DNA of 26,884 nt from an uncultured Bacilli bacterium (GCA_949025205.1 CARMXJ010000009.1:11933-38816), one strand, 5' to 3'. Counted from the stretch's first letter, positions 1-8,320 are shown. Numbers and translations: made by a program. The notes: generated by a model not told the origin, from the sequence alone.

Positions 1-840
1 ACAAAACTAACAAATGGGGATGTAGTAGCAACGTTGGTCGATAAAAGTGAAGAAATTAAAGTTATTAACAATGAAGGCAAAGATACTTATACATTCACCG
101 AAAACGGAGAGTTTGCTTTTGAAATCGAAGACTTAGCTGGAAATAGAACAAAGATAACTGCAAAAGTGGATTGGATTGATAAAACTGCTCCAACTGCAAC
201 TATTTCTTATAGCACTACAAAACTAACAAATGGGGATGTAGTGGCAACAGTGGTAGATGCAAGTAAAGAAATAAAAATAATAAATAATAGTGGAAGTAAT
301 ACTTATACATTTACTGAAAATGGAAAATTTATATTTGAAATCGAAGATTTGGCTGGAAATAAAGGAACAGTAACTGCAAACGTTAGTTGGATCGATAAAA
401 TAGCTCCAACAGCAACTATTTCTTATAGCACCACAAAACTAACAAATGGGGATGTAGTAGCAACGTTGGTCGATAAAAGTGAAGAAATCAAAGTTATAAA
501 CAACGAGGGCAAAGATACTTATATATTCACTGAGAGTGGAGAGTTCATATTTGAAATAGAGGATCTAGCTGGAAATAGAGCAAAGGTAACTGCAAATGTG
601 GATTGGATCGACAAAACAGCTCCAGTAGCATTCATTTTGTATAGTACAACAGAATTAACAAATAAAGATGTAGTGGTATCTCTAATAAATGCAAGTGAAG
701 AAATTAAAGTTATTAACAATGAAGGCAAAGACACTTATACATTCACAGAAAATGGAGAGTTCACATTTGAAATTGAAGATTTAGCTGGAAATAAAGAAAC
801 AGTAACTGCAAACGTTAGTTGGATCGATAAGAAAGCACCT
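1..840 (+). repeat. Tandem 216-nt coding repeats (four units)
   Basis: Unit starts fall at 1, 217, 433 and 649, an exact 216-nt (72-codon) period. Units 1 and 3 are identical over about 56 nt at their starts (1-56 and 433-488), while units 2 and 4 differ more. This patchy identity suggests recombination or gene conversion between units. The first unit continues upstream of the window. Confidence 0.9.
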
Positions 841-1746
841 ATTTACACTGGGTTAGGGATTCTTAACTTTAGTCATTTAAATACTACTGAAAGCTTAGAA
901 GAAGCTAAAGATGGTGATGAAGTATTGGTATTTGTTACTTTTGCTGAAAAGCTAGCAGTTCTACCAACAATTACTATAAACAATGTAGAAATAAAAGCGG
1001 AACTAGATACAAATTATTCTACTGAAAAGTTATTTGTTTATACTGCAAAATACACAATTGATGAAAATAATATAGGGGCTGGGGAAATTCAATTTAGAGT
1101 AAGTGACTATGCTGATAATGCAGGAAATATTGGAAGTACATTAATAAATACAGATATTAAAACCAATGATTATGCTAAAGTCGTTGTGGAAATGGAAAAA
1201 GGTTTTGAATTTATTGATGAGGGATCCTTTTCAAACGGAGTGATTGTTATTAAAAATCCTGATTATTCATATCTTGAAATTATTGATTGGGGTTCTTCTA
1301 ATCCTACTAAACCTATTGTGTGTCGTTCTACTACTTGCAAATTAACAAGAAATGGTCTTTATACTTTTACTCTTTATGATAAAAATAAAAAGCCACTTGG
1401 AGACCCAGTTACTATGGTGTATGATAGCATTAGCCCAGTCATAACAGCCACTGGTTTAAATGGTACAAAAAAAGAAAAAGTAGTTTCTGGTGTAGAATAT
1501 ACAAGTGTTACCATGACAATTGAAGATGATCTAGCTTCTATAAAGAAAGTATTTAATAATCGTACAGAAGAGATACAAAATACTTGCAAATATGATGAAA
1601 ATAGAAGATGTGTATTAACCTTCACACAAGGTGGAGACTATAAAATCATTGCTGCTGATAAAGCAGGAAATACAACTACTATAGAATTTAGTATAAAACA
1701 AAACCAAAAACAAACTTTAGCATCTGCTGTTCTTTCTATATTCTAG
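1..1746 (+). CDS. Ig-like repeat surface protein, 3' part (5' end outside window)
   Basis: The reading frame is open from base 1, so the true start lies upstream; the TTG at 34 is internal. The visible 581 residues begin with four tandem Ig-like units of 72 residues. Each carries a TFTENG(E/K)F strand, a DLAGN turn and a W-I-D-K-x-A-P linker. More divergent beta-rich domains follow, two of them ending in DNAGN- or DKAGN-type turns. Two Cys pairs near the C-terminus (VCRSTTC and NTCKYDENRRC) could form disulfides. No LPxTG motif or C-terminal membrane helix is visible, so any anchor or signal must be N-terminal and outside the window. Known of such repeats: extracellular stalks and adhesins of Bacillota. 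The role of this one is inferred from the repeats only. Confidence 0.85.
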   Translation, partial: TKLTNGDVVATLVDKSEEIKVINNEGKDTYTFTENGEFAFEIEDLAGNRTKITAKVDWIDKTAPTATISYSTTKLTNGDVVATVVDASKEIKIINNSGSNTYTFTENGKFIFEIEDLAGNKGTVTANVSWIDKIAPTATISYSTTKLTNGDVVATLVDKSEEIKVINNEGKDTYIFTESGEFIFEIEDLAGNRAKVTANVDWIDKTAPVAFILYSTTELTNKDVVVSLINASEEIKVINNEGKDTYTFTENGEFTFEIEDLAGNKETVTANVSWIDKKAPIYTGLGILNFSHLNTTESLEEAKDGDEVLVFVTFAEKLAVLPTITINNVEIKAELDTNYSTEKLFVYTAKYTIDENNIGAGEIQFRVSDYADNAGNIGSTLINTDIKTNDYAKVVVEMEKGFEFIDEGSFSNGVIVIKNPDYSYLEIIDWGSSNPTKPIVCRSTTCKLTRNGLYTFTLYDKNKKPLGDPVTMVYDSISPVITATGLNGTKKEKVVSGVEYTSVTMTIEDDLASIKKVFNNRTEEIQNTCKYDENRRCVLTFTQGGDYKIIAADKAGNTTTIEFSIKQNQKQTLASAVLSIF

Positions 1747-1773
1747 GTTATAGCAGTACAAAGAGGTGTAATT

Positions 1774-2169
1774 ATGGCTTATATGAAATTTAAAGAATTA
1801 ACAAAGTATTTTGATTTTAAAGAAGAAATACTAGAAATTGATTCTTTGCCTGAATATACGAAAGAGTATGTATACGATTCAGAAAAAATTATGATTGCTT
1901 ATAAAAATAGTAAGGACTATGTGTTATTTACAGATAAAAAAATGCTTCTTTTTGATAGAGATCCTTTAGCTGTCTATTACAAAAAGGTACATGTAGTTCC
2001 TTATAACTCTATTTCTACTAGTGCAATAAATTATTTGCCTGGAAAAGTAGAATTGTTATTTAGTTTAAATAGTAGTTATCAATTGCATATTAATTTTATT
2101 TCGATGAATCATGAAAAAAAAGAACATTTAAAACAAATATTTAAATTAATGATGAAACCCGTTGTATAA
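1774..2169 (+). CDS. Small PH-domain-like protein
   Basis: 131 residues with no signal peptide or membrane helix, so probably cytoplasmic. The centre (about residues 45-110) reads as alternating beta strands: YVLFTDKKMLLFDRD, then HVVPYNSIST and GKVELLFSLNSSYQLHINF. A C-terminal helix rich in Lys and His follows. This pattern resembles the bacterial pleckstrin-homology-like (bPH) family, whose function is mostly unknown. The start is ATG behind AGAGGTG. The gene begins only 27 bp after the Ig-repeat gene with no terminator between them, so the two are probably co-transcribed. A hairpin terminator follows. Family assignment is by pattern only. Confidence 0.65.
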   Translation: MAYMKFKELTKYFDFKEEILEIDSLPEYTKEYVYDSEKIMIAYKNSKDYVLFTDKKMLLFDRDPLAVYYKKVHVVPYNSISTSAINYLPGKVELLFSLNSSYQLHINFISMNHEKKEHLKQIFKLMMKPVV

Positions 2170-2179
2170 TATTTATAAT

Positions 2180-2215
2180 AAAGAATCTGATTTTCTAATG
2201 AATTTCAGATTTTTT
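2180..2215 (+). terminator. Rho-independent terminator after the PH-like gene
   Basis: An 11-bp stem (2180-2190 with 2205-2215, one G-T wobble) closes a 14-nt loop. The 3' arm runs into Ts. It ends the Ig-repeat/PH-like unit. Confidence 0.7.
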
Positions 2216-2262
2216 AAATGGTTAAAATACAAGTGGATAGATAATCATAAAATAGTGATCTG

Positions 2263-2268
2263 TATAAT
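2263..2268 (+). promoter_or_regulatory. Candidate -10 box for the FAD-Rieske gene
   Basis: A TATAAT hexamer lies about 40 bp upstream of the TTG start at 2307 and just after the terminator at 2180-2215. No convincing -35 box was found 16-18 bp upstream, so this is a weak call. Confidence 0.35.
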
Positions 2269-2306
2269 TAAGCGTATTTTAAGCATGCTATTATTGGTGA
2301 TGCTTT

Positions 2307-3746
2307 TTGAGCTTATGGGAAGAATATACAAATAATGTAACCTTTGCCAAATTAGAAAATAATTTAGAAGTGGATACTTTAATTATAGGAGGAGGAATCG
2401 CGGGTGTTACAACTCTTTATTATCTAAAGGAGCATCCTTCTGTATGCCTTGTAGATGCAAATCGTTTAGGTAGTGGTGTAACGGCCAGAATGACTGGAAA
2501 ACTAACATATTTGCAGGGAACCATTTATACCGATTTACTAGATAATTTAAATGAAGAGATAGCAAAGAGTTATTTAGAATCTCAACAAGAGGCGATATAT
2601 TTAGCAAAAGAAATTATCGAAAAAGAAAATATCGATTGTAACTTAGAAAAGGTTATTTCTCATACTTTTACGAACAAAGAAAGTGAAGTTATCAAAATTA
2701 AAAGAGAACAAGAGTTTTTAGAAAGACAAAAAATAAAAGTAGTGGAAAATGATTTGCCATTTAAAAATTACAAGTACGCCATTGGAGTTATGGATACTTA
2801 TGTATTTAATCCCGTAAAATATATAAACGGCTTAAAGGAAATATTAAAAGACAAATCTATTTATGAAAATACAAAAATTACAAAAATAGAGTATTTGAAT
2901 GGAAAGTATTTATGTAAGACAGAGAATGGCATTATTACTTCTAAAAAGGTAATTGTTGCTTGTCATTATCCTTTTTTTAATTTTCCTTTTTGGTTGCCTT
3001 TAAAATCTCATATTGAAAAATCTTATATTGTGGCATGTAAGACAGAAAAAAATGAAAAGTATTCTTGTATTACGGTTTCTAATCCAGCTCTTTCCATTCG
3101 ATTTTATGAAGATGCAAATTGTATTTATAAGATATACTTAGCAAGTTCTCATAATACGGCATTTAAACAAAATGATGAAAAAAATTTTAAAAAGGTTAAG
3201 GAAATTTTTCAAATAGAAGAAGAAATTGTGCAAGAGTGGAGTAACGTAGATATTATAACAGATGATAAACTCGCCTTTATTGGGGCATTAAAAAAGAATT
3301 TTTATATAGCCACGGGATTTAATACTTGGGGAATTTCTAATGGCATTTTAGCTGGTAAAATCCTTTCTGATTTAGTAAAGGGCAAAGAAAATAAATACGA
3401 AGAGTTATTTTCTTTACATCGTAAGAATTTATACAAAGTAAAAAGTTTTTTTGGAAATGTTTCTACTAGTTTGATTGCGATGATAGGAAGTAAGTTTAAA
3501 CATAAGAAATGGTATTCTAAGCGTTTGCGTTTTTCAAGTGCAAATGGAAAGTCGATTGCTATTTATACAGATAAGGAAAAGAAAGAACATACTGTCTATA
3601 CTACTTGCCCTCATTTTGGTTGTAGTCTTATTTTTAATGAAAAAGAGCTTACATGGGACTGTCCTTGTCATAGTTCTAAGTTTGATTTGGATGGGAAATG
3701 CATTAAAGGACCTAGTTTGTATGATATTTCCTATAAATCTAAATAA
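2307..3746 (+). CDS. FAD-dependent oxidoreductase with C-terminal Rieske 2Fe-2S domain
   Basis: 479 residues. The N-terminus has a Rossmann FAD motif (IIGGGIAG, about residues 26-33) followed by a DadA-like amine/glycine-oxidase fold. The last 46 residues are a Rieske domain with ligands C434-x-H436 and C452-x-x-H455. C439 and C454 sit where bc1-type Rieske proteins have their disulfide (CPHFGC and CPCHSSKFD). Known: DadA-Rieske fusions pass electrons between a flavin and a 2Fe-2S centre; their substrates are generally unknown. The start is TTG at 2307 with GGTGA at 2296-2300, the spacing typical of this genome, and no better ATG lies nearby. It looks monocistronic. It is cytoplasmic, with no signal peptide. 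Confidence 0.88.
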   Translation: MSLWEEYTNNVTFAKLENNLEVDTLIIGGGIAGVTTLYYLKEHPSVCLVDANRLGSGVTARMTGKLTYLQGTIYTDLLDNLNEEIAKSYLESQQEAIYLAKEIIEKENIDCNLEKVISHTFTNKESEVIKIKREQEFLERQKIKVVENDLPFKNYKYAIGVMDTYVFNPVKYINGLKEILKDKSIYENTKITKIEYLNGKYLCKTENGIITSKKVIVACHYPFFNFPFWLPLKSHIEKSYIVACKTEKNEKYSCITVSNPALSIRFYEDANCIYKIYLASSHNTAFKQNDEKNFKKVKEIFQIEEEIVQEWSNVDIITDDKLAFIGALKKNFYIATGFNTWGISNGILAGKILSDLVKGKENKYEELFSLHRKNLYKVKSFFGNVSTSLIAMIGSKFKHKKWYSKRLRFSSANGKSIAIYTDKEKKEHTVYTTCPHFGCSLIFNEKELTWDCPCHSSKFDLDGKCIKGPSLYDISYKSK

Positions 3747-3800
3747 TTGAAGAAAAAATTTACACCATCCGAAAGTTTATATACTATATTATGGAAGTAA

Positions 3801-3809
3801 TGGTATAAT
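3801..3809 (+). promoter_or_regulatory. Extended -10 promoter
   Basis: TGGTATAAT is a perfect extended -10 box, 20 bp upstream of the ATG at 3829. No clear -35 box is present, which extended -10 promoters can tolerate. The predicted leader is only about 13 nt and consists mostly of the GGTGAT ribosome binding site. Confidence 0.6.
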
Positions 3810-3828
3810 GCTTAATAGGTGATACTCT

Positions 3829-4419
3829 ATGGTAACTTATGAAGAAATCTATAAAGATTTAGAACAATTTGCAAAATACATTTTAGATAGTCTAAAAAAT
3901 AAATACCAAAATTATTTTTCTTCTAAAAATGGTGAAAAATTGAAAGAGTTGGAACAAGGAGAGAATTTGCATTCTTTCTTTTTGGATGATCTTCTAAAAC
4001 TTTCTTTTGATGATGAAGAATTAGTAAAAGAAAATGTAAAACAAATTAAGAGTAAAATTTTAAGAAGAATATTAGAAAACTTTGTTCTTTTAAATAGTGT
4101 GGGCGATTTACTTTCTATTGAGAAAGATTATGCAGATCGTTTAAGAAATGGATTTGTTCTTTTCTTTGTCAGGGAGTTATCTATTAGCTGTCATTTAGAA
4201 GAAGCTGATGCTCTAAATTCTGATTTAGATTTTGTTATGTATTTACAAAAACAGTATGACTCTTGTTTTGAAAATTTTAAACATTTGATTTTTTCATGTG
4301 ATTATATGCAATTTAGTGGAGAGTTTTATGAATTAACAGGGGAAGATTTGTTAGATGCTTTTATGGATTATTTTAATGTAAGTGAAGAAGATGATAAAGA
4401 ATTGGAATACAACAGATAA
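3829..4419 (+). CDS. Unknown acidic helical protein
   Basis: 196 residues that I do not recognise. The sequence is predicted almost all helical, rich in Glu, Asp, Leu and Phe, with an acidic C-terminus (SEEDDKELE). There is no signal peptide, membrane segment or obvious catalytic motif. Two cysteines near residues 123 and 146 are not in a metal-binding arrangement. The start is ATG behind AGGTGAT, itself behind an extended -10 promoter, so this is a real expressed gene. Its stop lies one base from the stop of the convergent peptidase gene, with no separate terminator between them. Confidence 0.75.
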   Translation: MVTYEEIYKDLEQFAKYILDSLKNKYQNYFSSKNGEKLKELEQGENLHSFFLDDLLKLSFDDEELVKENVKQIKSKILRRILENFVLLNSVGDLLSIEKDYADRLRNGFVLFFVRELSISCHLEEADALNSDLDFVMYLQKQYDSCFENFKHLIFSCDYMQFSGEFYELTGEDLLDAFMDYFNVSEEDDKELEYNR

Positions 4420-4420
4420 T

Positions 4421-5536
4421 CTAATGAAAATTTTTTATTTTTCTTTGTAAATTTTGATAACCATCTTGTGTAAAAGTGATTTGGTTATCTAGGAGAACTT
4501 GTAATAGCTCTTCTTTTTTATTTTCTCTAACGTTTAAGAAGTTTTGAAAAGCAGTGGAAGGATTTTCGTTATATTTTTTGGCTAAGTCTAATTGTATTAA
4601 GAAAGAAATAATATATTTTGCTTCTGATTTAGCATCTATGTCTAAATAGATATCAGTAGGATTTATAAAGTCACTTAAACCTTGTTCTAAACTTTTTTGA
4701 AAGATTGCTTCTAATGTTATTTGTTTAGAATTTTTGTAACAAAGTACTTTTAAATAGTTTAAATAGAAAAGTTCAAAGCTTTCTACAATGGTAGAGATAT
4801 GAAAATATTCTAATGCTTTTTTTTCTTGCATAGAAATCATATTGTTTTCTTTTAAAAATTCTAAAGATAAAAAATCAAAATAACTTCCCTCTAATTCCAA
4901 TGCATAATAATGGTTTGTATTTATAGAAAGGTTGTTTTCAAAAGCATAAAAAATTCCATGAGCAATTTCATGATTTAAAGTAAGAAAGTCCTTAATTGTT
5001 TTTTCTCTTGCAACTTTAAAAAATGGAGTGTAGTAGGGATAATAAAAAAAATAAGTTTCTCCAAGTAGAGTGTCTGCTGTATTTAAATTTGTAAATTGAA
5101 TAAGATGGTTATTTGGATTTGTGAAGGCGAGAAAAAGTTGTAGAAAAGACTTTGGAAGCCATTGATAAAAGTCATGAGATAATTCTATTAATTCTTGATT
5201 TGTTATATTTCTTTTCGGAAGATTTATATTGTTTTCTGAAAAATTTTTTATAATGGGTAGTGCTTTTAAAATAGTTTGTCTAATCTTCGGAGGAATTTCT
5301 AGATAATTTTGTAGGGCATTTTGGCTTAGCATTTTTTCTTTGTCTACGTATTTGGTATTTTTTAAATTTGGTAGAGAAAAAGTAGGATTTAAAGTGTTTT
5401 CCATTTGTTTTAATTTTTCAATTTGTTCTTTTATTCCCTTTTTTTCTTCTTTGGTTAATCCATTTGTTTTTCTTAATAGTTCTATATGTTTTTGTTTTAA
5501 AGTATTTATTTTTTTTAAGTCCCAATTGTATTTCAT
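4421..5536 (-). CDS. Zinc metallopeptidase, M3-like (gluzincin)
   Basis: 371 residues. A zinc motif LNHEIAH (H189, E190, H193) is followed about 20 residues later by ELEGSYFDF, whose Glu214 or Glu216 fits the third zinc ligand of gluzincins. The spacing and helical surroundings resemble M3 oligopeptidases, but those are usually about 550-700 residues, so this is a short or divergent member. The first 50 residues are a Lys/Glu-rich coiled coil. No signal peptide, so probably a cytoplasmic peptidase. The start codon (5534-5536) has an AAAGGAAAG ribosome binding site and a good -35/-10 pair upstream on the minus strand. It is convergent with the preceding gene, with a one-base gap. Substrate unknown. 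Confidence 0.72.
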   Translation of the reverse strand: MKYNWDLKKINTLKQKHIELLRKTNGLTKEEKKGIKEQIEKLKQMENTLNPTFSLPNLKNTKYVDKEKMLSQNALQNYLEIPPKIRQTILKALPIIKNFSENNINLPKRNITNQELIELSHDFYQWLPKSFLQLFLAFTNPNNHLIQFTNLNTADTLLGETYFFYYPYYTPFFKVAREKTIKDFLTLNHEIAHGIFYAFENNLSINTNHYYALELEGSYFDFLSLEFLKENNMISMQEKKALEYFHISTIVESFELFYLNYLKVLCYKNSKQITLEAIFQKSLEQGLSDFINPTDIYLDIDAKSEAKYIISFLIQLDLAKKYNENPSTAFQNFLNVRENKKEELLQVLLDNQITFTQDGYQNLQRKIKNFH

Positions 5537-5563
5537 ATTTTCTTTCCTTTTCTAATAGAAGTT

Positions 5564-5592
5564 ATTTTAATATTCTTGCTTTTAAAATGCAA
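5564..5592 (-). promoter_or_regulatory. Promoter of the metallopeptidase gene
   Basis: On the minus strand, TTGCAT (5592-5587) is followed after exactly 17 nt by TAAAAT (5569-5564), about 28 nt upstream of the start codon. Confidence 0.6.
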
Positions 5593-5602
5593 TGTTTTCT
5601 AG

Positions 5603-5608
5603 TATAAT
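5603..5608 (+). promoter_or_regulatory. -10 box of the methyltransferase/pseudouridine synthase operon
   Basis: TATAAT lies 20 bp before the ATG at 5629 and 10 bp before the GGTGAT ribosome binding site. A weak -35-like TTTTAA sits 17 nt upstream (5580-5585). It is divergent from, and nearly overlapping, the peptidase promoter. Confidence 0.5.
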
Positions 5609-5628
5609 TTTTTTAGTGGTGATGTATA

Positions 5629-6492
5629 ATGCAAATAAGTACAAATTGGAAAGATTATGAATGCTTGGATGCAGGAGAAGGAGAAAAATTAGAACGATTT
5701 GGTTCCTTTTTCTTTAGAAGACCTGATCCGCAGGCGATATGGAAAGTAACAGATTATGCGCTTTGGAAAAAGGTAGATGGCTTTTATCACAGAAGTAGTG
5801 AAGGCGGAGGATATTGGGAATTTAAGACAAAACTTCCAGAGTATTGGACTCTATCTTATAAACATCTTACATTTAAAGTAAGCCCTACTAATTTTAAACA
5901 TACAGGTATTTTTCCAGAACAAGCTGTGAATTGGGATTTTATGATGGATAAAATTCGAAATGCCAATCGAGAGATTAAAGTTTTGAATTTATTCGCTTAT
6001 ACGGGATGTGCTACAATGGCGGTTTCTTCAGCAGGAGCTAAAGTCGTACAAGTGGATGCATCCAAAGGAATGAGCGAATGGGCGAAAGAAAATATGCGTT
6101 TGTCACATTTAGAAAATAATGAAATTCATTTTATCGTCGATGATTGTGTGAAGTTTGTCGAACGTGAAATAAGGCGCGGTAATAAATACGATGCCATTGT
6201 GATGGATCCACCAAGTTATGGAAGAGGCCCTAATAAAGAAGTTTGGAAGTTTGAAAAAAATATTTATTATTTGATTGATTTGTGTATGCAAATTTTATCG
6301 GATAAACCATTATTCTTTTTAATTAATTCTTATACAACAGGAATTTCAAGTACTGTTCTGTTAAATATTTTAAAAACAACGATGTTAAAAAAATATCCGA
6401 GTGGTAGTGTTTCCGCTGGAGAAGTAGGACTTCCCATTACAAAAGATAATTTAGTTCTTCCTTGCGGTATTTATGGGCGTTGGGAAGAATGA
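5629..6492 (+). CDS. Class I SAM-dependent methyltransferase (RlmK/RlmI-like, rRNA type)
   Basis: 287 residues. SAM-binding motif I is LNLFAYTGCATMA (about 119-131), with the acidic post-I residue in VDASKG (142-147). The catalytic DPPSYGRG motif is at 193-200. This order and the DPPSYGRG form match the COG1092 family of 23S rRNA methyltransferases (RlmI, RlmK). The PUA domain of RlmI is absent. The exact target nucleotide cannot be read from the sequence. The start is ATG behind GGTGAT. Its TGA stop overlaps the ATG of the pseudouridine synthase (ATGA, 6489-6492), so the two RNA-modification genes are translationally coupled. Confidence 0.85.
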   Translation: MQISTNWKDYECLDAGEGEKLERFGSFFFRRPDPQAIWKVTDYALWKKVDGFYHRSSEGGGYWEFKTKLPEYWTLSYKHLTFKVSPTNFKHTGIFPEQAVNWDFMMDKIRNANREIKVLNLFAYTGCATMAVSSAGAKVVQVDASKGMSEWAKENMRLSHLENNEIHFIVDDCVKFVEREIRRGNKYDAIVMDPPSYGRGPNKEVWKFEKNIYYLIDLCMQILSDKPLFFLINSYTTGISSTVLLNILKTTMLKKYPSGSVSAGEVGLPITKDNLVLPCGIYGRWEE

Positions 6493-7139
6493 TTTCTATT
6501 TTGTATGAAGACAACCACTTATTAGTGGTAGAAAAGCCAATAAATGTTTTAGTACAAGCAGATAATACTGGAGACAAAGATTTACTTTCCATGTTAAAAG
6601 AATATCTAAAAGAAAAGTATCAAAAACCTGGAAATGTTTATTTAGGACTAGTGCACCGCTTAGACCGTGTTGTTGGGGGAGTGATGGTGTTTGCAAAAAC
6701 TTCAAAAGCAGCGGCAAGACTTACGAAACAAGTGCAAAATCATGAACTGAAAAAAGTTTATTATGCAGTTGTATGTGGAACGTTAGAAGGAAGAGGAAAA
6801 CTTGAAAATTATTTGTTAAAGGATGAAAAAAGCAACACATCTTTTGTAGATAATAGAGGAAAACTTTCTATTTTAAATTACGAAGCGATTGCTACAAAAG
6901 AAAATTTTACTTTAGTAAAAATTGATTTAAAAACAGGTAGACACCATCAAATACGTGTTCAATTTAGTCATTTAGGTTATCCTTTGTATGGAGATGCTAG
7001 GTATAATAAAGGTTATAAAAAAGGAGAACAAATTGCTTTGTTTGCGAAAGAGCTTTCTTTTTATCATCCAGTTACGAAAGAATATTTAACATTTTCTCTT
7101 GATTTACCAGAGCGTTATCCTTATACATTATTTCGATAA
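6489..7139 (+). CDS. RluA-family RNA pseudouridine synthase
   Basis: 217 residues from the ATG at 6489. That start is preferred over an in-frame codon at 6462 because it overlaps the upstream stop (ATGA) and has GGGAAG in front. The catalytic motif HRLDR has the nucleophile at Asp59. The family's C-terminal signature TGRHHQIRVQFSHLGYPLYGD is intact. There is no S4 domain, which makes it a short RluA-type enzyme converting U to pseudouridine in rRNA or tRNA; the site cannot be assigned from sequence alone. It is cotranscribed with the methyltransferase and followed by a hairpin terminator. Confidence 0.9.
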   Translation: MISILYEDNHLLVVEKPINVLVQADNTGDKDLLSMLKEYLKEKYQKPGNVYLGLVHRLDRVVGGVMVFAKTSKAAARLTKQVQNHELKKVYYAVVCGTLEGRGKLENYLLKDEKSNTSFVDNRGKLSILNYEAIATKENFTLVKIDLKTGRHHQIRVQFSHLGYPLYGDARYNKGYKKGEQIALFAKELSFYHPVTKEYLTFSLDLPERYPYTLFR

Positions 7140-7150
7140 GTAAAAAATAG

Positions 7151-7190
7151 AAGAAGTCAAGTAAAGAAATACTTCTTTTTTCTTTTTTTT
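7151..7190 (+). terminator. Rho-independent terminator
   Basis: A 7-bp stem, AAGAAGT (7151-7157) with ACTTCTT (7171-7177), has a 13-nt loop and is followed by a long T-rich tract to 7190. Confidence 0.75.
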
Positions 7191-7216
7191 CTTCATATAC
7201 TTTTTTAGGTGATAAA

Positions 7217-7714
7217 ATGCGATATTTTGTAGATATGCCTTATCCAGAAATCAAGGTGGAAAAAAAAGATGTAGAGCTGGCTAAAGAAATTTTGAATTTA
7301 TATGCGGGAGAGGTTAGTGAAGATACGGCGATTCATAATTATACGTTTCAAATGCTCATGATGCAGGAGGATAAAGAAAAGAAAGAGATTTTAAAAGGAA
7401 TCGCTATTACCGAAATGCATCATTTAGAAATACTTGGTACTCTTGTAGGGAAGCTTGGATTAACTCCTTTTTTTGTCGGGGTAAATAACGGCTCTACAAA
7501 ATGGTTTAGCGGAGAATATGTAACCTATGAAAAAGAATGGAAAAAAATTCTTCTTTCTGATATTGGGTTAGAAGAACTTGCTATAAGAAATTATGAAAGA
7601 GTCATTGAAAAAACAAGTGATGAATGTGTAAAACATATTTTAAGACGTATTATTTTAGATGAGAGATTACATATCGAAATATTTTCAAAACTTTATGGGC
7701 AAGCAAAATCGTAA
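7217..7714 (+). CDS. Ferritin-like di-metal protein
   Basis: 165 residues, predicted four-helix bundle. Two E-x-x-H motifs are visible: E66-M-H-H69 in helix 2 and E149-R-L-H152 in helix 4. Glutamates suited as partner ligands occur in helix 1 (E32 or E35) and helix 3 (E119 or E120). This is the carboxylate-bridged di-iron or di-manganese pattern of the rubrerythrin, bacterioferritin and manganese-catalase group. Which activity it has (peroxide removal, iron handling, oxidase) is not decided by the sequence. The start is ATG behind AGGTGAT. A TATACT lies at 7196-7201 but lacks a good -35. It is cytoplasmic. Confidence 0.78.
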   Translation: MRYFVDMPYPEIKVEKKDVELAKEILNLYAGEVSEDTAIHNYTFQMLMMQEDKEKKEILKGIAITEMHHLEILGTLVGKLGLTPFFVGVNNGSTKWFSGEYVTYEKEWKKILLSDIGLEELAIRNYERVIEKTSDECVKHILRRIILDERLHIEIFSKLYGQAKS

Positions 7715-7716
7715 TA

Positions 7717-7725
7717 TGTTACAAT
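7717..7725 (+). promoter_or_regulatory. Candidate extended -10 promoter of the WYL regulator
   Basis: TGTTACAAT (TGn plus TACAAT) lies just after the stop of the ferritin-like gene and 16 bp before the GTG start at 7742. No -35 box is evident. Confidence 0.45.
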
Positions 7726-7741
7726 GTTTTTGTGATGTATA

Positions 7742-8308
7742 GTGAGTAAATTATCAAATGAACTATTAATGCTACAATATTTAAGCACCGGCAGGAAATA
7801 TTCTTTACAAGAACTGGCTGAAAAGTTAGAAGTTACGAAACGAATGGTAAGAACTTATAAGGAAGATATTGAAAAGGCAGGTATTTTTATCGATACCATA
7901 TGTGGTCCTTATGGTGGATATATCTTGCGTAATCCTGCCTTTTTGCCAAGTCCTGTTTTTACTTCTTTTGATTGTGAATTGTTAGAAAAACTAAATGTTT
8001 CGAATACAAAAGAACTTACAGATTTGATTGTCAAAATGAAATATTTTGTTTCTCTATCAAATGAAGAGTTGCATACAAATACTTCTGTTTATAAAATAGT
8101 AAGTCGAGCGATAAAGGAAAAAAGGAAAGTAAAAATTCTTTATTTTACGGAAGGAAAAGGAGAGCTGGAACGTATCATTCATCCTTACCATATTCTTTAT
8201 TATGGAAATGGTTTTGGATGTGCTGCTTTTTGTGAATTAAAAAAAGATTTACGGCATTTTGCTTTTTCACGGATTAAAAATATTGTATTGCTTGACAGTT
8301 TTTATTAA
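7742..8308 (+). CDS. HTH_11/WYL-type transcriptional regulator
   Basis: 188 residues. Residues 1-62 form a winged helix of the HTH_11/DeoR-like type (LQYLSTGRKYSLQELAEKL followed by VTKRMVRTYKEDIEKAGI, then a GPYGGY wing). Residues 116-188 are a WYL-like beta-rich sensor domain (KVKILYF, HPYHILYYGNGF and HFAFSRIKNI). The protein is shorter than the usual ~300 residues of this class and lacks the C-terminal extension. The start is GTG, fixed by an in-frame stop (TGA, 7733-7735) and a GTGAT ribosome binding site. It lies directly before the SIS/PfkB pair, whose promoter is in its last codons, so it may control that pair (inference). Confidence 0.8.
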   Translation: MSKLSNELLMLQYLSTGRKYSLQELAEKLEVTKRMVRTYKEDIEKAGIFIDTICGPYGGYILRNPAFLPSPVFTSFDCELLEKLNVSNTKELTDLIVKMKYFVSLSNEELHTNTSVYKIVSRAIKEKRKVKILYFTEGKGELERIIHPYHILYYGNGFGCAAFCELKKDLRHFAFSRIKNIVLLDSFY

Positions 8309-8320
8309 AGAGCGTAAATA
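8292..8320 (+). promoter_or_regulatory. Promoter of the SIS/PfkB pair
   Basis: A perfect TTGACA (8292-8297) is followed after 17 nt by a poorer -10, TAAATA (8315-8320). The -35 lies inside the 3' end of the WYL gene. Transcription would begin near 8327, at the base of the hairpin described next. Confidence 0.5.

Noticed and set aside
34..36. TTG as the start of the first gene
   Set aside because: The frame is open from base 1 in the middle of a repeat unit, so the gene begins upstream of the window.
1..840. CRISPR-like array, because of regular repeats
   Set aside because: The 216-nt period is in frame and encodes Ig-like domains; there are no short repeats with unique spacers.
3538..3750. 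70-codon frame within the Rieske region
   Set aside because: It is an out-of-frame shadow of the C-terminus of the FAD-Rieske gene, whose motifs are intact.
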